A stretch of DNA of 64,000 bases from Friedmanniella luteola (GCF_900105065.1 NZ_LT629749.1:3906001-3970000), one strand, 5' to 3'. Positions 36,001 to 42,640 are shown, numbered from the stretch's first letter. Notes: a model not told the origin generated them from the sequence alone. Numbers and translations: made by a program.

Positions 36001-36715
36001 CCGTGAGGTCGCGCAGCGGCAGGTTCGGGTTGGAGTAGGCGACGACCAGCGTCCAGCCGGCGTAGCGGTCGACCCCGGTCGCCGCGACCATGTCGGCGAA
36101 GAAGTAGGTGCCGTTGCCCCCGGTCCTCACGGTGGAGGTGACGTCCAGCGACGCCTGGTAGGGGGTGGTGTCGATGGTGGTCGTCGTGACGGTGGTGGCG
36201 TTGACGGTCGTGTAGCCGCTCTGCCCCGGGCCCCGGAACTTGGCGGTCCCGACGGCCCCGGTCCCGGCCGCGCCGCTGGTGCCCGCGGTCAGCCGGGCGC
36301 TCCACAGCAGGCGGGCGTACAGCACGGTGGAGTCGGCGGGCAGGGCGAGGTCGGCGCTGGTGGAGTTCGTGGTGGCCGCGACGTTGTCCACGTCGGAGAA
36401 GGCCATCGTGTAGTTGTTGTTGTTCGTGTTGGTGCCGGAGCCGCTCCGGGCGGCGGTGCAGCCGGTCGCCGCCGTCTGGCAGGTCAGCTGGGTGTTGCCC
36501 ACGATCGCGATGGCGCCGTTGTTCTGGGCGCTGAACACCTTGGCGAAGGGCTTCTGCACGGCCGCCTCGGCGGCCACGGGCGGCAGCACCGCGGTCCCCA
36601 GCACCAGCAGGGCCAGGACCAGGCTGAGCACCCAGGCCGTGGTCTGCCGCCAGGGCGCAGGAGCGCACCAGCGGGAGGGTCGGGACGACCTGCGCGACGG
36701 GTCGCGTGGGGGCAT
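21041..36715 (-). CDS. Giant sortase-anchored DUF11-repeat surface protein
   Basis: 5,224 aa in one uninterrupted frame. Order: an N-terminal secretion signal with a long basic n-region (hydrophobic AWVLSLVLALLVLGTAVLPPVAA, cleaved near residue 51), a head domain of about 330 residues (PFAKVFSAQNNGAIAIVGN, YAGWTLVVAYS), then 38 DUF11/TIGR01451-type repeats by my count (about residues 375-5150). A Pro/Gly/Gln wall-spanning segment follows, then LPRTG (residues 5192-5196), one membrane helix and RRRRG. The C-terminus is a canonical sortase signal, so the product is covalently attached to the wall. Most repeats carry a Cys pair about 8-10 residues apart and end in a [ST]xTxDPDxxDN-like acidic motif. 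Start is ATG 36715 with a modest GAGG site. Likely a fibrous adhesin or stalk; binding partner unknown. Confidence 0.9.
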   Translation of the reverse strand: MPPRDPSRRSSRPSRWCAPAPWRQTTAWVLSLVLALLVLGTAVLPPVAAEAAVQKPFAKVFSAQNNGAIAIVGNTQLTCQTAATGCTAARSGSGTNTNNNNYTMAFSDVDNVAATTNSTSADLALPADSTVLYARLLWSARLTAGTSGAAGTGAVGTAKFRGPGQSGYTTVNATTVTTTTIDTTPYQASLDVTSTVRTGGNGTYFFADMVAATGVDRYAGWTLVVAYSNPNLPLRDLTVFEGFADITTETAANSTVSTTVSGFITPTAGTVNATVGLGAWEGDLGTTGDVLKFGGTTLSDAARPANNSFDSAISNYGTSISARNPSATNNFGVDMGRISANGVLPNGATSATVSVSTTGDYIYLGLLTTEIDLYTPSFAGVSKTVTNLSGNAPAQVGDTLEYRLSFTNSGQDTAADVVARDTLPAGVSYVPGSTTVVSGANASTTPKTDATGDDVAEYVAADRLVRVRLGTGASATAGGTVAVNGSTAVTFRARVERPAAGTTVVNGALLDYRAVTLGNSYTFTTNTVSTPVQEIADLALTKTSTPTSQTAGSRVTYALGVTNNGPNTATGVVTTDTLPTGVSYLSSAPPSGTTCTSSGQTVTCSTATLANGAAVSIPVIVDVGAGTAAGTLVNTASVAASTTDDVATNNTATASTTVTRDADLRLTKTGPASVAAGNQVVYTLTALNAGPSSATSTTITDTLPLGTTLVSTDPSQGTCSASGQTVICTVGTLAPAATATVTLRATVAASSTATSLDNSASVTSATPDATPANNSATATTAVTQNADLAVTQTANPTTVPAGGTLTYTVTVANTGATDARGVTLADAVPAGLTLLQVTPTQGTCAAGSPLACDLGTITPGSTVRLTLSVRVDASRDAGTVTNTARATTTTAQAVTTNDAASTDITVVTRADVSLTKSAAPNPVQLGSNLTYTLTAANAGPSQARGVVVTDTLPTGTTFVSASTGCTASGRTVTCPMGTLDVGAGDSRTVTVTTPQTAPAGGLSNTAVATAATTDPAETNNTATFVSSTASSADLALTKTTSPSPVVPGRDVTYTLTASNAGPSAATGVVVDDTLPTGVTYASSTVPGGGSCTATGQAVACTVGTLAGGASATITLVGRVNADLVDRSTANTASVRATTPTDPTTSNNTATSTTEIARSADVGVTMVATTPTVRAGEEAGYRVTVNNAGPSTARNVVVTGQVPDGLEPVPGSSGGVCTVTGRTVSCAIGTLPVGSTANLTFRARVLPSTPAGTISGTASIGATTPDPNQADNASVAALEVVTAADVRATSSLSTDVLVAGGTATYTLTAANAGPSDATGVTLTDTVPAGLTVVSVAPSTGSCTVEGQIVRCGVDRLSPGGTLTVRVAVAVAADATGSRSSTVTVGSAVPDPAAGNNSDTTTTPVVQSADLRLTATAAPEPVTAGSTLRYTFGAVNVGPSLATAVVLDQVLPAGVRVLAGGIAAPPGVTCTVAAALDQVRCTLGDLAPGAGASVSVDTQVDPGLADGSSLTARGTLSSPTGDQDPDTRAARVTSSVVTSADLAVTKTARSSSPIAGGQETYVVTVSNAGPSRARAVRVVDSLPDGLTFVSAVNPAGTCSADGSDVTCDLGAVEPGAVVVVQLTTRLAATSAGRAVRNTVRVASDTADPTARNDTASLEQPVSGQNDLQLTKQVTSGPVVAGQPVTYRMVLSNDGPSQARDVILTDVLPDRLTFGRVDASGDGSCVYDPLTQTPADDDQVTCSWGTLDVGGSVTVTLTLGVPVDQPTGQPVVNTATASASATDPTPATATVSSAVGSRADLSVRKSLLSGPPTPGQEVRWQVSVQNDGPSVARDVRVRDAAPAGVAFTGAEAGQGSCPVAADAVECVLGDVAVGATVTVTVSGLLAAGSTVTDLTNEATVSSTTTDPDPDDNTTSVTTPATASADLALTSTAPASVVAGQQLTWTFRVTDEGPSDARDLRLTTALPDGVTVLSSTLDGPGSCSGTPSPTCTVDDLAAGASRTLTVVARVNPGYAGTALLASARVASAVADPDPLDGTTSSTTRVGRSADLSVSQTGPAVVAAGGTATWTVRVTNDGPSDGTGLVVVDDLPADLLGLTGTSDGGTCTLTGQQLLCPLGVVTAGGSRVITVTGQVDPATTAATLTNEVTVAADTPDPDTADLSSTFVTTIARSSDLTVTSTPGAETFTAGGPVSWTLTVRDGGPSVAREVVLTDTLPEGVTLATVDAGGGTCRLEGTSVLVCSFETQTPGTPIRVQVRGTLDAGATQAALVNSATVRAGTPDPDLTGNAASSSTPVGQSANLSIAQLIGSGRPVAGQPISSSLLVRNAGPSVARAVAVRSILPVDIEDPTVVSTSGTCTLTGRDLLCTVPELAPGAEARIDLGGVLAADFSGELSSVAAVESSTPDPDLADNTARVATTADEQAELSVVLTGPDRVVAGERVRFTVTVTNDGPSDARGVRLLGLLPAGVTDVRVESAYDPCTPDGQCPIGDLAADASRTIVVSGLVPADSSATSLNSTAVLTSDTADLDTTDNTSRVVTEVTRTADLVVTTASDVAQLTPGRGATLTVTVRNDGPSTARQVSATDTLPEGLALAGDPTSSAGACTTTGRTVTCELDQLEPGGALVLTLPVTVGASFTGATVADSASATSATPDPDAQDNTDAVTLPVRGRADLTLLSSAPDEVRAGTPLSWTLDLANDGPSDAQATVITQTLPAGVGRVSLASTQGSCTQSGVTVTCTLGVVAAGQAVRVTVGTSGVLDPSYPAGPVVARATVSSPTADPDGDVADDPTPDGRSASSETRVVAEADVTVTTVATPTSTVAGGPVGWTVTVSSTGPSTARDVVLTNPLPDDVRGFTLVPADGVTCSGTTCTIGDLRPGTDQALVFTVRGTVPAAFAGDAVVDTARVSTSTPDPDPGDDRASAPVAVQQAGGVALVLDGPDTVVPGEDVSWTVTVTNLGPSLARGVVVTDALPTGVTGARVSAPAGVRCTDGPTLSCDLGSLDVGDQNAVTLVVTGRVAADLADPELATTARVTATTPDPDSGDNAATAVSLVRPEADLALVKTGPAAATAGEAVAWELEVSNDGPSQARDVVVLDTLPAGVGGIAAGSPEGGVSCTVEGAGIRCAVGALDPDDAVTVQVTGVVDAGQPAGTLENVATVSSAATDVQPADNRDATRTEVTSSADLSVTKTVSPDPLEAGSPATFVLTVANAGPSRARAAVVTDVLPAGLTAGAVTSTSGTCAVRGQTVACDLGDLAATGGTPVVVTIPVVVADDVDPDGFANTASVQSDTTDPDAGDNSAVVAGEAASRADLRLTKTADRTVAVPGELVTWTLAVTNDGPSAARAVSLVDTLPASVAVTAASVPGGSCAPLDVRPLVCTLDVVRADQTVAASITGRVDADTLDAALTNAASVGSTGSVDPDAADNSDQVRTPLQGAADLVVEQSATPTPAVAGAPVTWTVTVRNTGPSQARGVVLTDTVPVGVDVTSATLDRSGDCRTLDGSVTCDVGTLATGSSAVLTLVGRPTAGSAGGDLVNRAVATAVTQERTPNDNDSRLSTPLGRSADLSVALDAPTRVLAGEQLTWRVTVRNDGPSDAAGATTRLALPPGLLGLTAVVDGTGCPVTADGTLCALGALPAGEQRVLVVTGQLDPASLATALPATATAAATTADPDTADLTATGSTTVGRAADLALTKRVEGAVVAGRAVTWSLVLTNPGPSTARDVVLTDALPAGVRPATATSGDADCAVADGTLRCTRDQLAPGGTVQVRVTGTLDPAYPDTGLRNTASATTSTPDPVPGGSSATSDAEVGASADLRVGKALTSGLPVAGEPITFTVVVTNDGPSDATGVVLTDVVPSQVRAVTAGSDAGTCTVVGPGVRCDLGTLADGAEAVVTVGGVVTQTFDERLTNTARVTSATPDPDPGNDAGSADASVGESAAVSVALTGPATATAGGPLRWTLVVRNAGPSTARDVDLAQLLPAGVRDVAVDDARCRPDVSCLLGDLAPGATVTVVVTGTLDPAFAGGELDTAATVTSPTADPSSVDDTATWTTAVGRASDLVTTLDLRPGTLVPGTGATLVVGVRNAGPSTADRVVLSTTLPEGLTLAADATGDGATCTLVGRTLRCTVPALAPGADVAVTVPLAVAPGVSVDTLDLSAVASSLTPMVVAGDNTATRAAPVAGQADLTLSKTGPATASAGTPLAWRLVLTNDGPSDAQGVVLTDALPAGVGPVTVTASQGVCAQQDDQVRCDVGQLADDGRVTVDLVTTGPVDPSTVTGVLTNRAAVTSATGEPGGGSGGRRDAASTDLGAIADVAVDVRADAAAVTAGTRTSWTVTVANRGPATARGVRLALPAGAGLTDVRVSGPAGLTCTDVCTLATLLPGDEAAVVLTVSARVPAGSTADSVTTRATVSAATDDPENGDDTDAAAVPVVRSAALAVSKTGDRVVTPGGDVAWSVVVENAGPSVARDVRLTDALPDGVSDVEVAGAGCTGTDTVSCALATLDPDESVELTLTGRLASGFEADALTNTAEVTSSTSDPDAADNSDTARGDTAASADLSVTKTGPETLVAGGPVVWRLTVANDGPSTARGVVLSDPVPAGVGRLRTSGADCAVVDRVVRCDLDAVADGDEVTVTVSGVVDPAYTGAALVNAASVRSDTADPEPANGTSDPVSTTVTRSADLSIVKTVDDVVAGEDAVFTLTVRNAGPSTARGVVVTDVLPAGLGIGEVSGAACAVEGQTVTCRIAELGPTGDEPVVVTIPVAVADDVDPATLVNTATVQGSDPDPQLDDNTSVVAGGGVAVADLAVTKVADREAAAPGERVSWTVTARNAGPSAARDVTIRDVLPDDLTDLAVEGPAGACAAVVDRVLTCTLDVLRDGELAAVVVRGTVASGSELSALTNSVTIASSASRDPETDDNAAQVTTPLTGEADVALTKVLDTVSPGAGEEARWTLTATNRGPSTARGVVLTDTLPAVPVVAELPTGCTAVDRTVSCGLGDLEVGASGSVELVGTVESGATGTLSNSATVTATSPDLDLADNTATTPPAPLRHLADLGVAKVADATEASVGDEVGYVVTVTNRGPSDASGVMVDERWPDGLALVGAEPGTGRFDPATMTWAVGTLAAGASAELRLAARVSGTGVVTNAVAVSGGDGTVDPEPDDGVADATLTVDPPADPGDPDQPGQPGQPGQPAQDGPPGPGIPLLPRTGGPVLWVLVLGWLAVVGGVSALAVRRRRG
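21240..35600 (-). repeat. Array of 38 diverged DUF11 coding repeats, about 375 bp each
   Basis: Each unit starts with a (S/A)ADL-type strand, then xxxxTVTVxNxGPSxARxVVxTDxLPxGV, a C...C pair, an LxxGxxxxVTV strand and a [ST]xTxDPDxxDN end. N-terminal units are Thr/Asn-rich, later ones Asp/Val-rich. Units are diverged at the DNA level, so this is an old array rather than a recent expansion. Confidence 0.9.
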
Positions 36716-36761
36716 ACGACGTGAACCTCGGGAGTCACGCCCTCCCCCGACCGGGCAGGCG

Positions 36762-36786
36762 GACGTCCGGCGAGCGGCCGGACGTC
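36762..36786 (-). promoter_or_regulatory. Inverted repeat upstream of the giant gene
   Basis: GACGTCCGG and CCGGACGTC form a perfect 9-bp inverted repeat with a 7-bp spacer, 47-71 bp upstream of the giant gene start. It could be an operator or a 5'-leader hairpin. Immediately upstream (about 36789-36794) the minus strand reads TACAGT, a possible -10. Confidence 0.45.
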
Positions 36787-36933
36787 TGCACTGTAGAGGT
36801 GCGGCGTAGATTGCGCCACCGCTCCGACGAGCCGATGCGGGTCCCGCAGAGGCGTGCTGGGCCGGACCACGCGGCCGGCCGGGGCGCCCCGGTCAGGGCC
36901 GGGCCGCGCCCGGCCCCGGCCGGAGGGGCGGCG

Positions 36934-37140
36934 TCAACGGGCCGCGTGGGGCCGCGGACCGCGCAGCGCGCTCCACCACGGGCGACGGCCCCCGGACCGC
37001 CGGACCGCCCGGGAGGCGGCGTAGCGTCGCAGCGCCGAGGGCGGGGCCACCTGCGCCGCCAGCCGGTCCATCGCGGCGATGTCCTGCAGCTCGGTGATCC
37101 TGGCCCGGTGCTCCCAGCCGAAGCTGTAGTCGTCGGTCAT
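36934..37140 (-). CDS. Small basic hypothetical protein
   Basis: 68 aa, start ATG at 37138-37140 with a strong AGGAGGAA site 6 bp upstream. The N-terminal half is an amphipathic acidic/basic mix (MTDDYSFGWEHRARITELQ), the C-terminal half is Arg/Pro-rich. No domain recognised. It is transcribed away from the LuxR-type regulator gene and toward the giant gene, 218 bp ahead of it. Confidence 0.5.
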   Translation of the reverse strand: MTDDYSFGWEHRARITELQDIAAMDRLAAQVAPPSALRRYAASRAVRRSGGRRPWWSALRGPRPHAAR

Positions 37141-37336
37141 CTCGGTTCCTCCTGCTCGGCGGGCCGGGTGGCCCGTGCTCAGGACCCAACCTCGTCCTGA
37201 GGTGGGGCTGCCGGCATCGGGCGGGCGCCGTATCCCGCGGCGGCGGCGGGCCCCGCGCTGGTCTGAGGTACCTAGGGCCCGACAGCCGCCGTCCGAGGTG
37301 CCCGCCGCTGTCAGCCCTCTCTGCCACGATGGCGGC

Positions 37337-40225
37337 ATGTCCGCCGCCGCCACCGCGCCCGCACCCCTGGTGGGCCGGGCCGACGAGCTGGCGAGGCTGG
37401 TCGCGGCCACCGGCCTCGGCCCGCCCGCCCGGTCGGGTCTGGTGCTGGTGAGCGGCGACGCGGGCATCGGCAAGTCACGGCTGCTCGACGCGCTCGGCGA
37501 GCAGGCGACGGCCCGCGGCTGGCGGGTGGCCGTCGGGCACTGCCTGGACCTGGGCGGCAGCCCGCTCCCCTACCTGCCGTTCTCCGAGATCGCCGGGCGA
37601 CTCCAGGCCACCCGGCCCGAGGTCATGCAGGCCCTGGTGCACCGGTGGCCGGCCGCGGCCCGGCTGCTGCCGGGCGCGGCCCTCGGTGCCGAGCCGGCGG
37701 GCGAGCCGCTCGACCGCGGCGCCTTCTTCGCCGCCCTGCACGCCGTGCTCTCCGAGCTCGGCCGCGCGGGTCCGCTGCTGGTGGTGATCGAGGACCTGCA
37801 CTGGGCCGACCGCTCCACCTCCGACCTGCTCAGCTACCTGTTCAGCCGCGGTTTCGCCGAGCCGGTCTCGGTCGTCGCCTCCTACCGCAGCGACGACCTG
37901 CACCGGCGGCACCCGCTGCGCACCGTCGCCGCCCAGTGGTCCCGGCTGCCCGGTGTCGCCCGGGTCGAGCTGGGGCCGCTCTCCGACGCCGCCGTCCGCG
38001 ACCTGGTGCAGCGGCTGCACCCGGACCCGCTCGCCGCGGCCGAGATCCGCACGGTCGTGGAGCGGGCCGAGGGCAACGCCTTCTTCACCGAGGAGCTGGT
38101 GGCGGCGGTCGGTTCGACGGTCGTCCCCCGCGACCTGGCGGGGCTGCTGCTGCTGCGGCTGGACTCCCTGGACGTCGAGTCCCAGCTGGTGGTGCGGGCG
38201 GCCGCGGCGGGCGGACGGCAGGTGCGCGACGACGTGCTGGCCGCGGTGGCCGGGCTGGGGCCGGAGGCGTTCGAGGCCGCCGTCCGCTCGGCGGTGGAGC
38301 TGAACGTGCTGGTGGCCGACGTCGACGGCTACCGGTTCCGGCACTCGCTGCTGGCCGAGGCGGTCTACGAGGACCTGCTCCCCGGCGAGCGGCGCCGGCT
38401 GCACGCCGCCTTCGTGCGGGCGCTGACCACCCTCGGCAACGGCGGGGCGGCCGACCTCGCGCGGCACGCCGTGGCCGCGGGGGAGCACGCGACGGCCGTC
38501 CGCGCCGGCGACCGGGCCGGCGACGAGGCGCTGGCCGCGGGCGGCCCCGACGAGGCGGCCCGGCACTTCGCGCAGGCCTTGGACCTGCACCCCGGCTGGG
38601 GAGCGCCCGACGTGCCGGACCTGGTCCGGCTGACCGAGAAGGCGGCGGCGGCGGCCGCCGCGGCCGGCCACGTGCTCCGGGCGGGATCGGTGGTCGCCGA
38701 GCAGCTCGCACGGCTGCCGGCCGACGCGCCGGCCGAGGACCGGGCCCGGCTGCTGGTCGCCCGGACGGAGGCCGGGCTGCTCTCGGAGTCCAGCACCGAC
38801 GTCGTCGCGCTCGCACGGGAGGCGGTGTCGCTGGTCCCCGCCGAGCCCCCGACCGCCCTGCGCAACCGGGCGGTGGCCGTGCTCGCGACCGCCCTGGCCT
38901 CCGTCCGGCAGGACGAGGAGGCGCTGCGCTGGGCCGAGGAGGGTCTCGCCACCCCGCCCGAGCTGCGGGTCGGGGAGGTGACGACGCTGCTGCAGACGGT
39001 GCTGGCCCGGGTCACCGAGCGCGGCGGCGACCCGGCGGCCTCCGAGCGGATGCTGCGGCGGGCGCTGGAGGAGGGCCCGGACGACCTCGCCCGGCTGCGG
39101 GTCCGCTACCAGCTGGGCTGGGTCGAGCTCGAGGGCGGCCAGCTCGAGCAGGCCTTGACGACCTTCCGGCAGGCGGCGCGACGCAGCGCCGAGCTGGGCC
39201 GGCCCTACGCCCCGACGGGCGCGGACTCGCGGGTGCTGGCGGGCCTGGTCGCCTACCAGCTGGGCCGCTGGGACCTGGCCGAGGAGCTGTCCGAGCCCGG
39301 CGCCGGGCAGCCACCCCCGCTGGCGGCGGCCGGGCTCGCCGCGGTCGCGCTCGCGGTGCGGGCGGGTCGCGGGCGGACCGCCGGCTGGCCGGAGCTGATG
39401 GCGCGGGTCCGTCCGCAGTGGACCACCGACGGCATGGTGGCGGTGCACAGCACCGCGGCGGCGATCGACCTGCACGGCGACGCCGGGCACGTCGACGCGG
39501 CGCTGGCCGTCTACGACGAGCTGGTCGCGTGCATCACGACGGTGTGGGGCACCCGGGACTTCCAGGGCCAGATCCGGCTGGCGGGGTTGCTGCTCGGGCA
39601 GCTGGCCGCGCACGCCACCGGCGCGGACCCGGAGCGTCGGCCGGCTCTGCTGGAGCGCGCTGACGCGCTGGTCGACGCCGCGCGGCGGGCCCGCGCGATG
39701 GGCCGCCGCCCCGAGCCCGGCCTGGAGAGCCAGGCCTGGCTGGCGCGGGTGCACGCAGAACGGCTGCGGCTGCAGCAGGCCGCGGGCGAGCCGGTCGACC
39801 CTGCGGAGGTGGAACGGGCCTGGGCGGCGGCGGTCACGGCGGTCGAGCGCTACGGTCAGCCGTTCGAGCTGGCGCGCAGCCGGACGCGCTGGGCGGCGGC
39901 GCTGAAGCGGCTGGGCCACGGGCGGGAGGCGGCCGACGTCGCGCGGCTGGCGCAGGAGACGGCGGAGGCGTTGGGTGCCGCTCCACTGCTCGCGGAGCTC
40001 CGGCCGCTGGTGGGCCGCCGCGGCGCGCCCGAGGTGCTCACCCCGCGGGAGGCGGAGGTGCTCGCGCTGGTCGCGGAAGGCCTGAGCAACCGCGAGGTGG
40101 GCGAGCGGCTGGTCGTCAGCACGAAGACGGTGAGCGTGCACGTGTCGAACATCCTGGCCAAGCTGGCCGTCCGCTCGCGCACCGAGGCCGTCGCCGTCGC
40201 CCGACGCCGCGGCCTGCTGGCCTGA
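37337..40225 (+). CDS. Large ATP-binding LuxR-family (LAL) transcriptional regulator
   Basis: 962 aa. An AAA ATPase domain opens the protein: LVGRADELARL, Walker A GDAGIGKSRLL (about residue 41) and Walker B LLVVIEDLHWAD (about residue 150). A long alpha-helical TPR-like region follows (about 330-890). The C-terminal LuxR helix-turn-helix (about 898-960) has LTPREAEVLALVAEGLSNREVGERL and TVSVHVSNILAKLAV. The ATG at 37337 was chosen because the domain begins directly after it. LAL regulators bind ATP and an inducer before activating; targets are unknown, but the divergent small gene and the surface-protein gene are nearby candidates. Confidence 0.88.
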   Translation: MSAAATAPAPLVGRADELARLVAATGLGPPARSGLVLVSGDAGIGKSRLLDALGEQATARGWRVAVGHCLDLGGSPLPYLPFSEIAGRLQATRPEVMQALVHRWPAAARLLPGAALGAEPAGEPLDRGAFFAALHAVLSELGRAGPLLVVIEDLHWADRSTSDLLSYLFSRGFAEPVSVVASYRSDDLHRRHPLRTVAAQWSRLPGVARVELGPLSDAAVRDLVQRLHPDPLAAAEIRTVVERAEGNAFFTEELVAAVGSTVVPRDLAGLLLLRLDSLDVESQLVVRAAAAGGRQVRDDVLAAVAGLGPEAFEAAVRSAVELNVLVADVDGYRFRHSLLAEAVYEDLLPGERRRLHAAFVRALTTLGNGGAADLARHAVAAGEHATAVRAGDRAGDEALAAGGPDEAARHFAQALDLHPGWGAPDVPDLVRLTEKAAAAAAAAGHVLRAGSVVAEQLARLPADAPAEDRARLLVARTEAGLLSESSTDVVALAREAVSLVPAEPPTALRNRAVAVLATALASVRQDEEALRWAEEGLATPPELRVGEVTTLLQTVLARVTERGGDPAASERMLRRALEEGPDDLARLRVRYQLGWVELEGGQLEQALTTFRQAARRSAELGRPYAPTGADSRVLAGLVAYQLGRWDLAEELSEPGAGQPPPLAAAGLAAVALAVRAGRGRTAGWPELMARVRPQWTTDGMVAVHSTAAAIDLHGDAGHVDAALAVYDELVACITTVWGTRDFQGQIRLAGLLLGQLAAHATGADPERRPALLERADALVDAARRARAMGRRPEPGLESQAWLARVHAERLRLQQAAGEPVDPAEVERAWAAAVTAVERYGQPFELARSRTRWAAALKRLGHGREAADVARLAQETAEALGAAPLLAELRPLVGRRGAPEVLTPREAEVLALVAEGLSNREVGERLVVSTKTVSVHVSNILAKLAVRSRTEAVAVARRRGLLA

Positions 40226-40248
40226 CCGTGCCGGAGACGGGCCCCACG

Positions 40249-40584
40249 TCAGCCGAGGACGGCGTCGAGCGCCCAGAAGGCCTGCTGCGCCGTCGGGCAG
40301 GGGTACTGCGCCGCGGGTTCCCGGTCCTCGTCCCGGCACCGGGTGCACCGCAGGTGCAGACCCTCGGGTCCGTCCACGACCGGGAGGCCGGCGTGCTCGG
40401 CCAGGATCAGGTGGAGCGCCGTCGTCAGCCGCTGGCCGCTGGCGCCGGCCCGGCGCAGCACGAGGGCGGCGGCGGTGGCGAAGGCCTGCTGGGCGTCGAG
40501 TGCCGGATGGGGCTCGCGGAGCAGGGTCAACGGACGGTGACCGGTGACGGGGCTGGTGGGTTCTGCCATGACCTCGACCGACAT
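40249..40584 (-). CDS. Small hypothetical protein with cysteine cluster
   Basis: 111 aa, ATG at 40584 with GGAGGAGA 7 bp upstream. The C-terminal half carries LRCTRCRDEDREP and QYPCPTAQQAF: a CxxC pair plus a further Cys about 13 residues on, compatible with a small metal-binding knuckle. The N-terminal half has TLLREPHPALDAQQAFATAA. No family recognised. It is divergent from the catalase gene across a 275-bp region and convergent with the LuxR-type gene. Confidence 0.55.
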   Translation of the reverse strand: MSVEVMAEPTSPVTGHRPLTLLREPHPALDAQQAFATAAALVLRRAGASGQRLTTALHLILAEHAGLPVVDGPEGLHLRCTRCRDEDREPAAQYPCPTAQQAFWALDAVLG

Positions 40585-40859
40585 GGTCGTCTCCTCCGGG
40601 GGTAGGTTGATGAGGTCACGCTCGCGCCGCCGCCTCTGCGCGGGCCTGCGACCGGCGCGGGGTCCGCTCAAGACGAGCCGAGGATCAACCCATCGGCAGC
40701 GGGGGGTGGTCCAGCACCGCGGGACCGGGATACTGGACCCAGAGGCTGCCGCCGGCCGGCGCGTGGCCCGACCAGTCGACGAGCCAAGACGAAACTGCGG
40801 GCGCCACGCCCGCCGATAACGCCGGACGCGCACCGCGACCGGCCAGGAACGGAGTGCAG

Positions 40860-42524
40860 ATGACCGACGTCGCCAGCCAGGGCCCCGCTGCGGGCCAGGA
40901 GGACCGCGCCGTCCTGACGAACCGTCAGGGCCACCCGGTCTACGACAACCAGAACCAGCGCACCGTCGGGGCCCGGGGTCCCGCCACGCTGGAGAACTAC
41001 CAGTTCCTCGAGAAGATCAGCCACTTCGACCGCGAGCGCATCCCCGAGCGGGTCGTGCACGCCCGTGGCTTCGTCGCCTACGGCGAGTTCGAGGCCACCG
41101 GCACCTGGGGCGACGAGCCGATCGCCGCCTACACCCGCGCGAAGCTGTTCAGCGAGGCCGGCAAGAAGACCGACCTGGCCATCCGCTTCTCCAGCGTGAT
41201 CGGTGGCCGGGACTCCTCCGAGGCGGCGCGCGACCCCCGCGGCTTCGCGGTGAAGTTCTACACCGAGGACGGCAACTGGGACCTCGTCGGCAACAACCTC
41301 GCCGTCTTCTTCATCCGGGACGCCATCAAGTTCCCCGACGTCATCCACGCGCTCAAGCCCGACCCCATCACGTTCCGGCAGGAGCCCGCGCGCATCTTCG
41401 ACTTCATGTCGCAGACGCCGGAGTCCATGCACATGCTGGTGAACCTGTTCAGCCCGCGCGGCATCCCGGCCAACTACCGGACCATGCAGGGCTTCGGCGT
41501 GAACACGTACAAGTGGGTCAACGCCGAGGGCGTCACGCACCTGGTGAAGTACCACTTCCAGCCCCACGCCGGCGTCAAGAGCCTCACCGAGGTCGACGCC
41601 GCGAACATCCAGGCGAACGACCTCGGGCACGCCTCGAAGGACCTCTACGAGGCGATCGAGAACGGCGACCACCCGAAGTGGGACCTGTACGTGCAGGTGA
41701 TGAGCGACGACGAGCACCCCGAGCTGGACTTCGACCCGCTGGACGACACGAAGGTGTGGCCCGAGAACGAGTTCGAGCCGAAGCTGGTCGGCACCATGAC
41801 GCTCAACCGCAACGTCACCGACCACCACAACGAGAGCGAGCAGATCGCCTTCGGCACCGGCGTGCTGGTCGACGGGCTCGACTTCTCCGACGACAAGATG
41901 CTGGTCGGACGGACCTTCAGCTACTCCGACACGCAGCGCTACCGGGTGGGCCCGAACTACCTGCAGCTGCCGGTGAACAGCGCGAAGAACGCCCGCGTCG
42001 CCACGAACCAGCGCGGCGGCCAGATGTCGTTCGGCACCGATCTCGGTGAGGGTCAGAACCCGCACGTCAACTACGAGCCCTCGATCACCGGTGGTCTGCG
42101 CGAGGCGCAGTACCCGACGCACGACGAGCAGGGGCCGGAGATCTCCGGGCGGCTGACGCGGAAGCGCCTCCCGCGGACCAACGACTACCTCCAGGCCGGG
42201 CAGCGCTACCAGCTGCAGGAGCAGTGGGAGAAGGACGACCTGGTCGCCAACTTCGTCCACCTCATCGGGCAGGCCGCCCGGCCGGTGCAGGAGCGGATGG
42301 TCTGGCACTTCCTGATGGTGGACGACGAACTGGGCCTGCGGGTCGGCGAGGGTCTCGGGATCACCCCGGACGACGTCAGGATGCTCGAGCCGCTGCAGAC
42401 CCAGACCCTGTCCGAGGACGAGCTGGACCGGCTGGCCAATCTGGGCAAGAACGGCGTGCGGGACGTCAGCGGTCTCCGCATGACGCACACCGTGCCCAAC
42501 GAGCACGTCGTCGTGGAGCGCTGA
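40860..42524 (+). CDS. katA: Monofunctional heme catalase
   Basis: 554 aa, a small-to-medium-subunit catalase that decomposes hydrogen peroxide in the cytoplasm. The active-site histidine lies in [12 protein letters not shown] (about residue 65), the distal asparagine in [16 protein letters not shown], and the proximal heme tyrosine in [17 protein letters not shown] (about residue 360). The ATG at 40860 has GGAG 5 bp upstream; a GTG six bases earlier is in frame but less likely. The C-terminal tail (about 480-554) is longer than in the smallest catalases but lacks a flavodoxin-like domain. It ends before a perfect terminator hairpin. Confidence 0.95.
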   Translation: MTDVASQGPAAGQEDRAVLTNRQGHPVYDNQNQRTVGARGPATLENYQFLEKISHFDRERIPERVVHARGFVAYGEFEATGTWGDEPIAAYTRAKLFSEAGKKTDLAIRFSSVIGGRDSSEAARDPRGFAVKFYTEDGNWDLVGNNLAVFFIRDAIKFPDVIHALKPDPITFRQEPARIFDFMSQTPESMHMLVNLFSPRGIPANYRTMQGFGVNTYKWVNAEGVTHLVKYHFQPHAGVKSLTEVDAANIQANDLGHASKDLYEAIENGDHPKWDLYVQVMSDDEHPELDFDPLDDTKVWPENEFEPKLVGTMTLNRNVTDHHNESEQIAFGTGVLVDGLDFSDDKMLVGRTFSYSDTQRYRVGPNYLQLPVNSAKNARVATNQRGGQMSFGTDLGEGQNPHVNYEPSITGGLREAQYPTHDEQGPEISGRLTRKRLPRTNDYLQAGQRYQLQEQWEKDDLVANFVHLIGQAARPVQERMVWHFLMVDDELGLRVGEGLGITPDDVRMLEPLQTQTLSEDELDRLANLGKNGVRDVSGLRMTHTVPNEHVVVER

Positions 42525-42557
42525 CCGAGGGTCTCCTGCCCCGCGTGATCTGACGGT

Positions 42558-42587
42558 GTCGACCCGGCTCATCCGAGCCGGGTCGAC
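42558..42587. terminator. Perfect 13-bp hairpin between catalase and MFS genes
   Basis: GTCGACCCGGCTC (42558-42570), loop ATCC, GAGCCGGGTCGAC (42575-42587). Positioned 33 bp after the catalase stop between convergent genes; probably acts in both directions. Confidence 0.85.
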
Positions 42588-42640
42588 GCGCGTCCGGGGT
42601 CAGGAGCGGAGGTGGCGCAGCCCTGTCGTGACGCCCGCGG

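Noticed and set aside
37475-40348. 957-codon minus-strand frame opposite the LuxR-type regulator
   Set aside because: Gln/Arg/Gly-rich shadow of a gene with clear Walker and HTH motifs.
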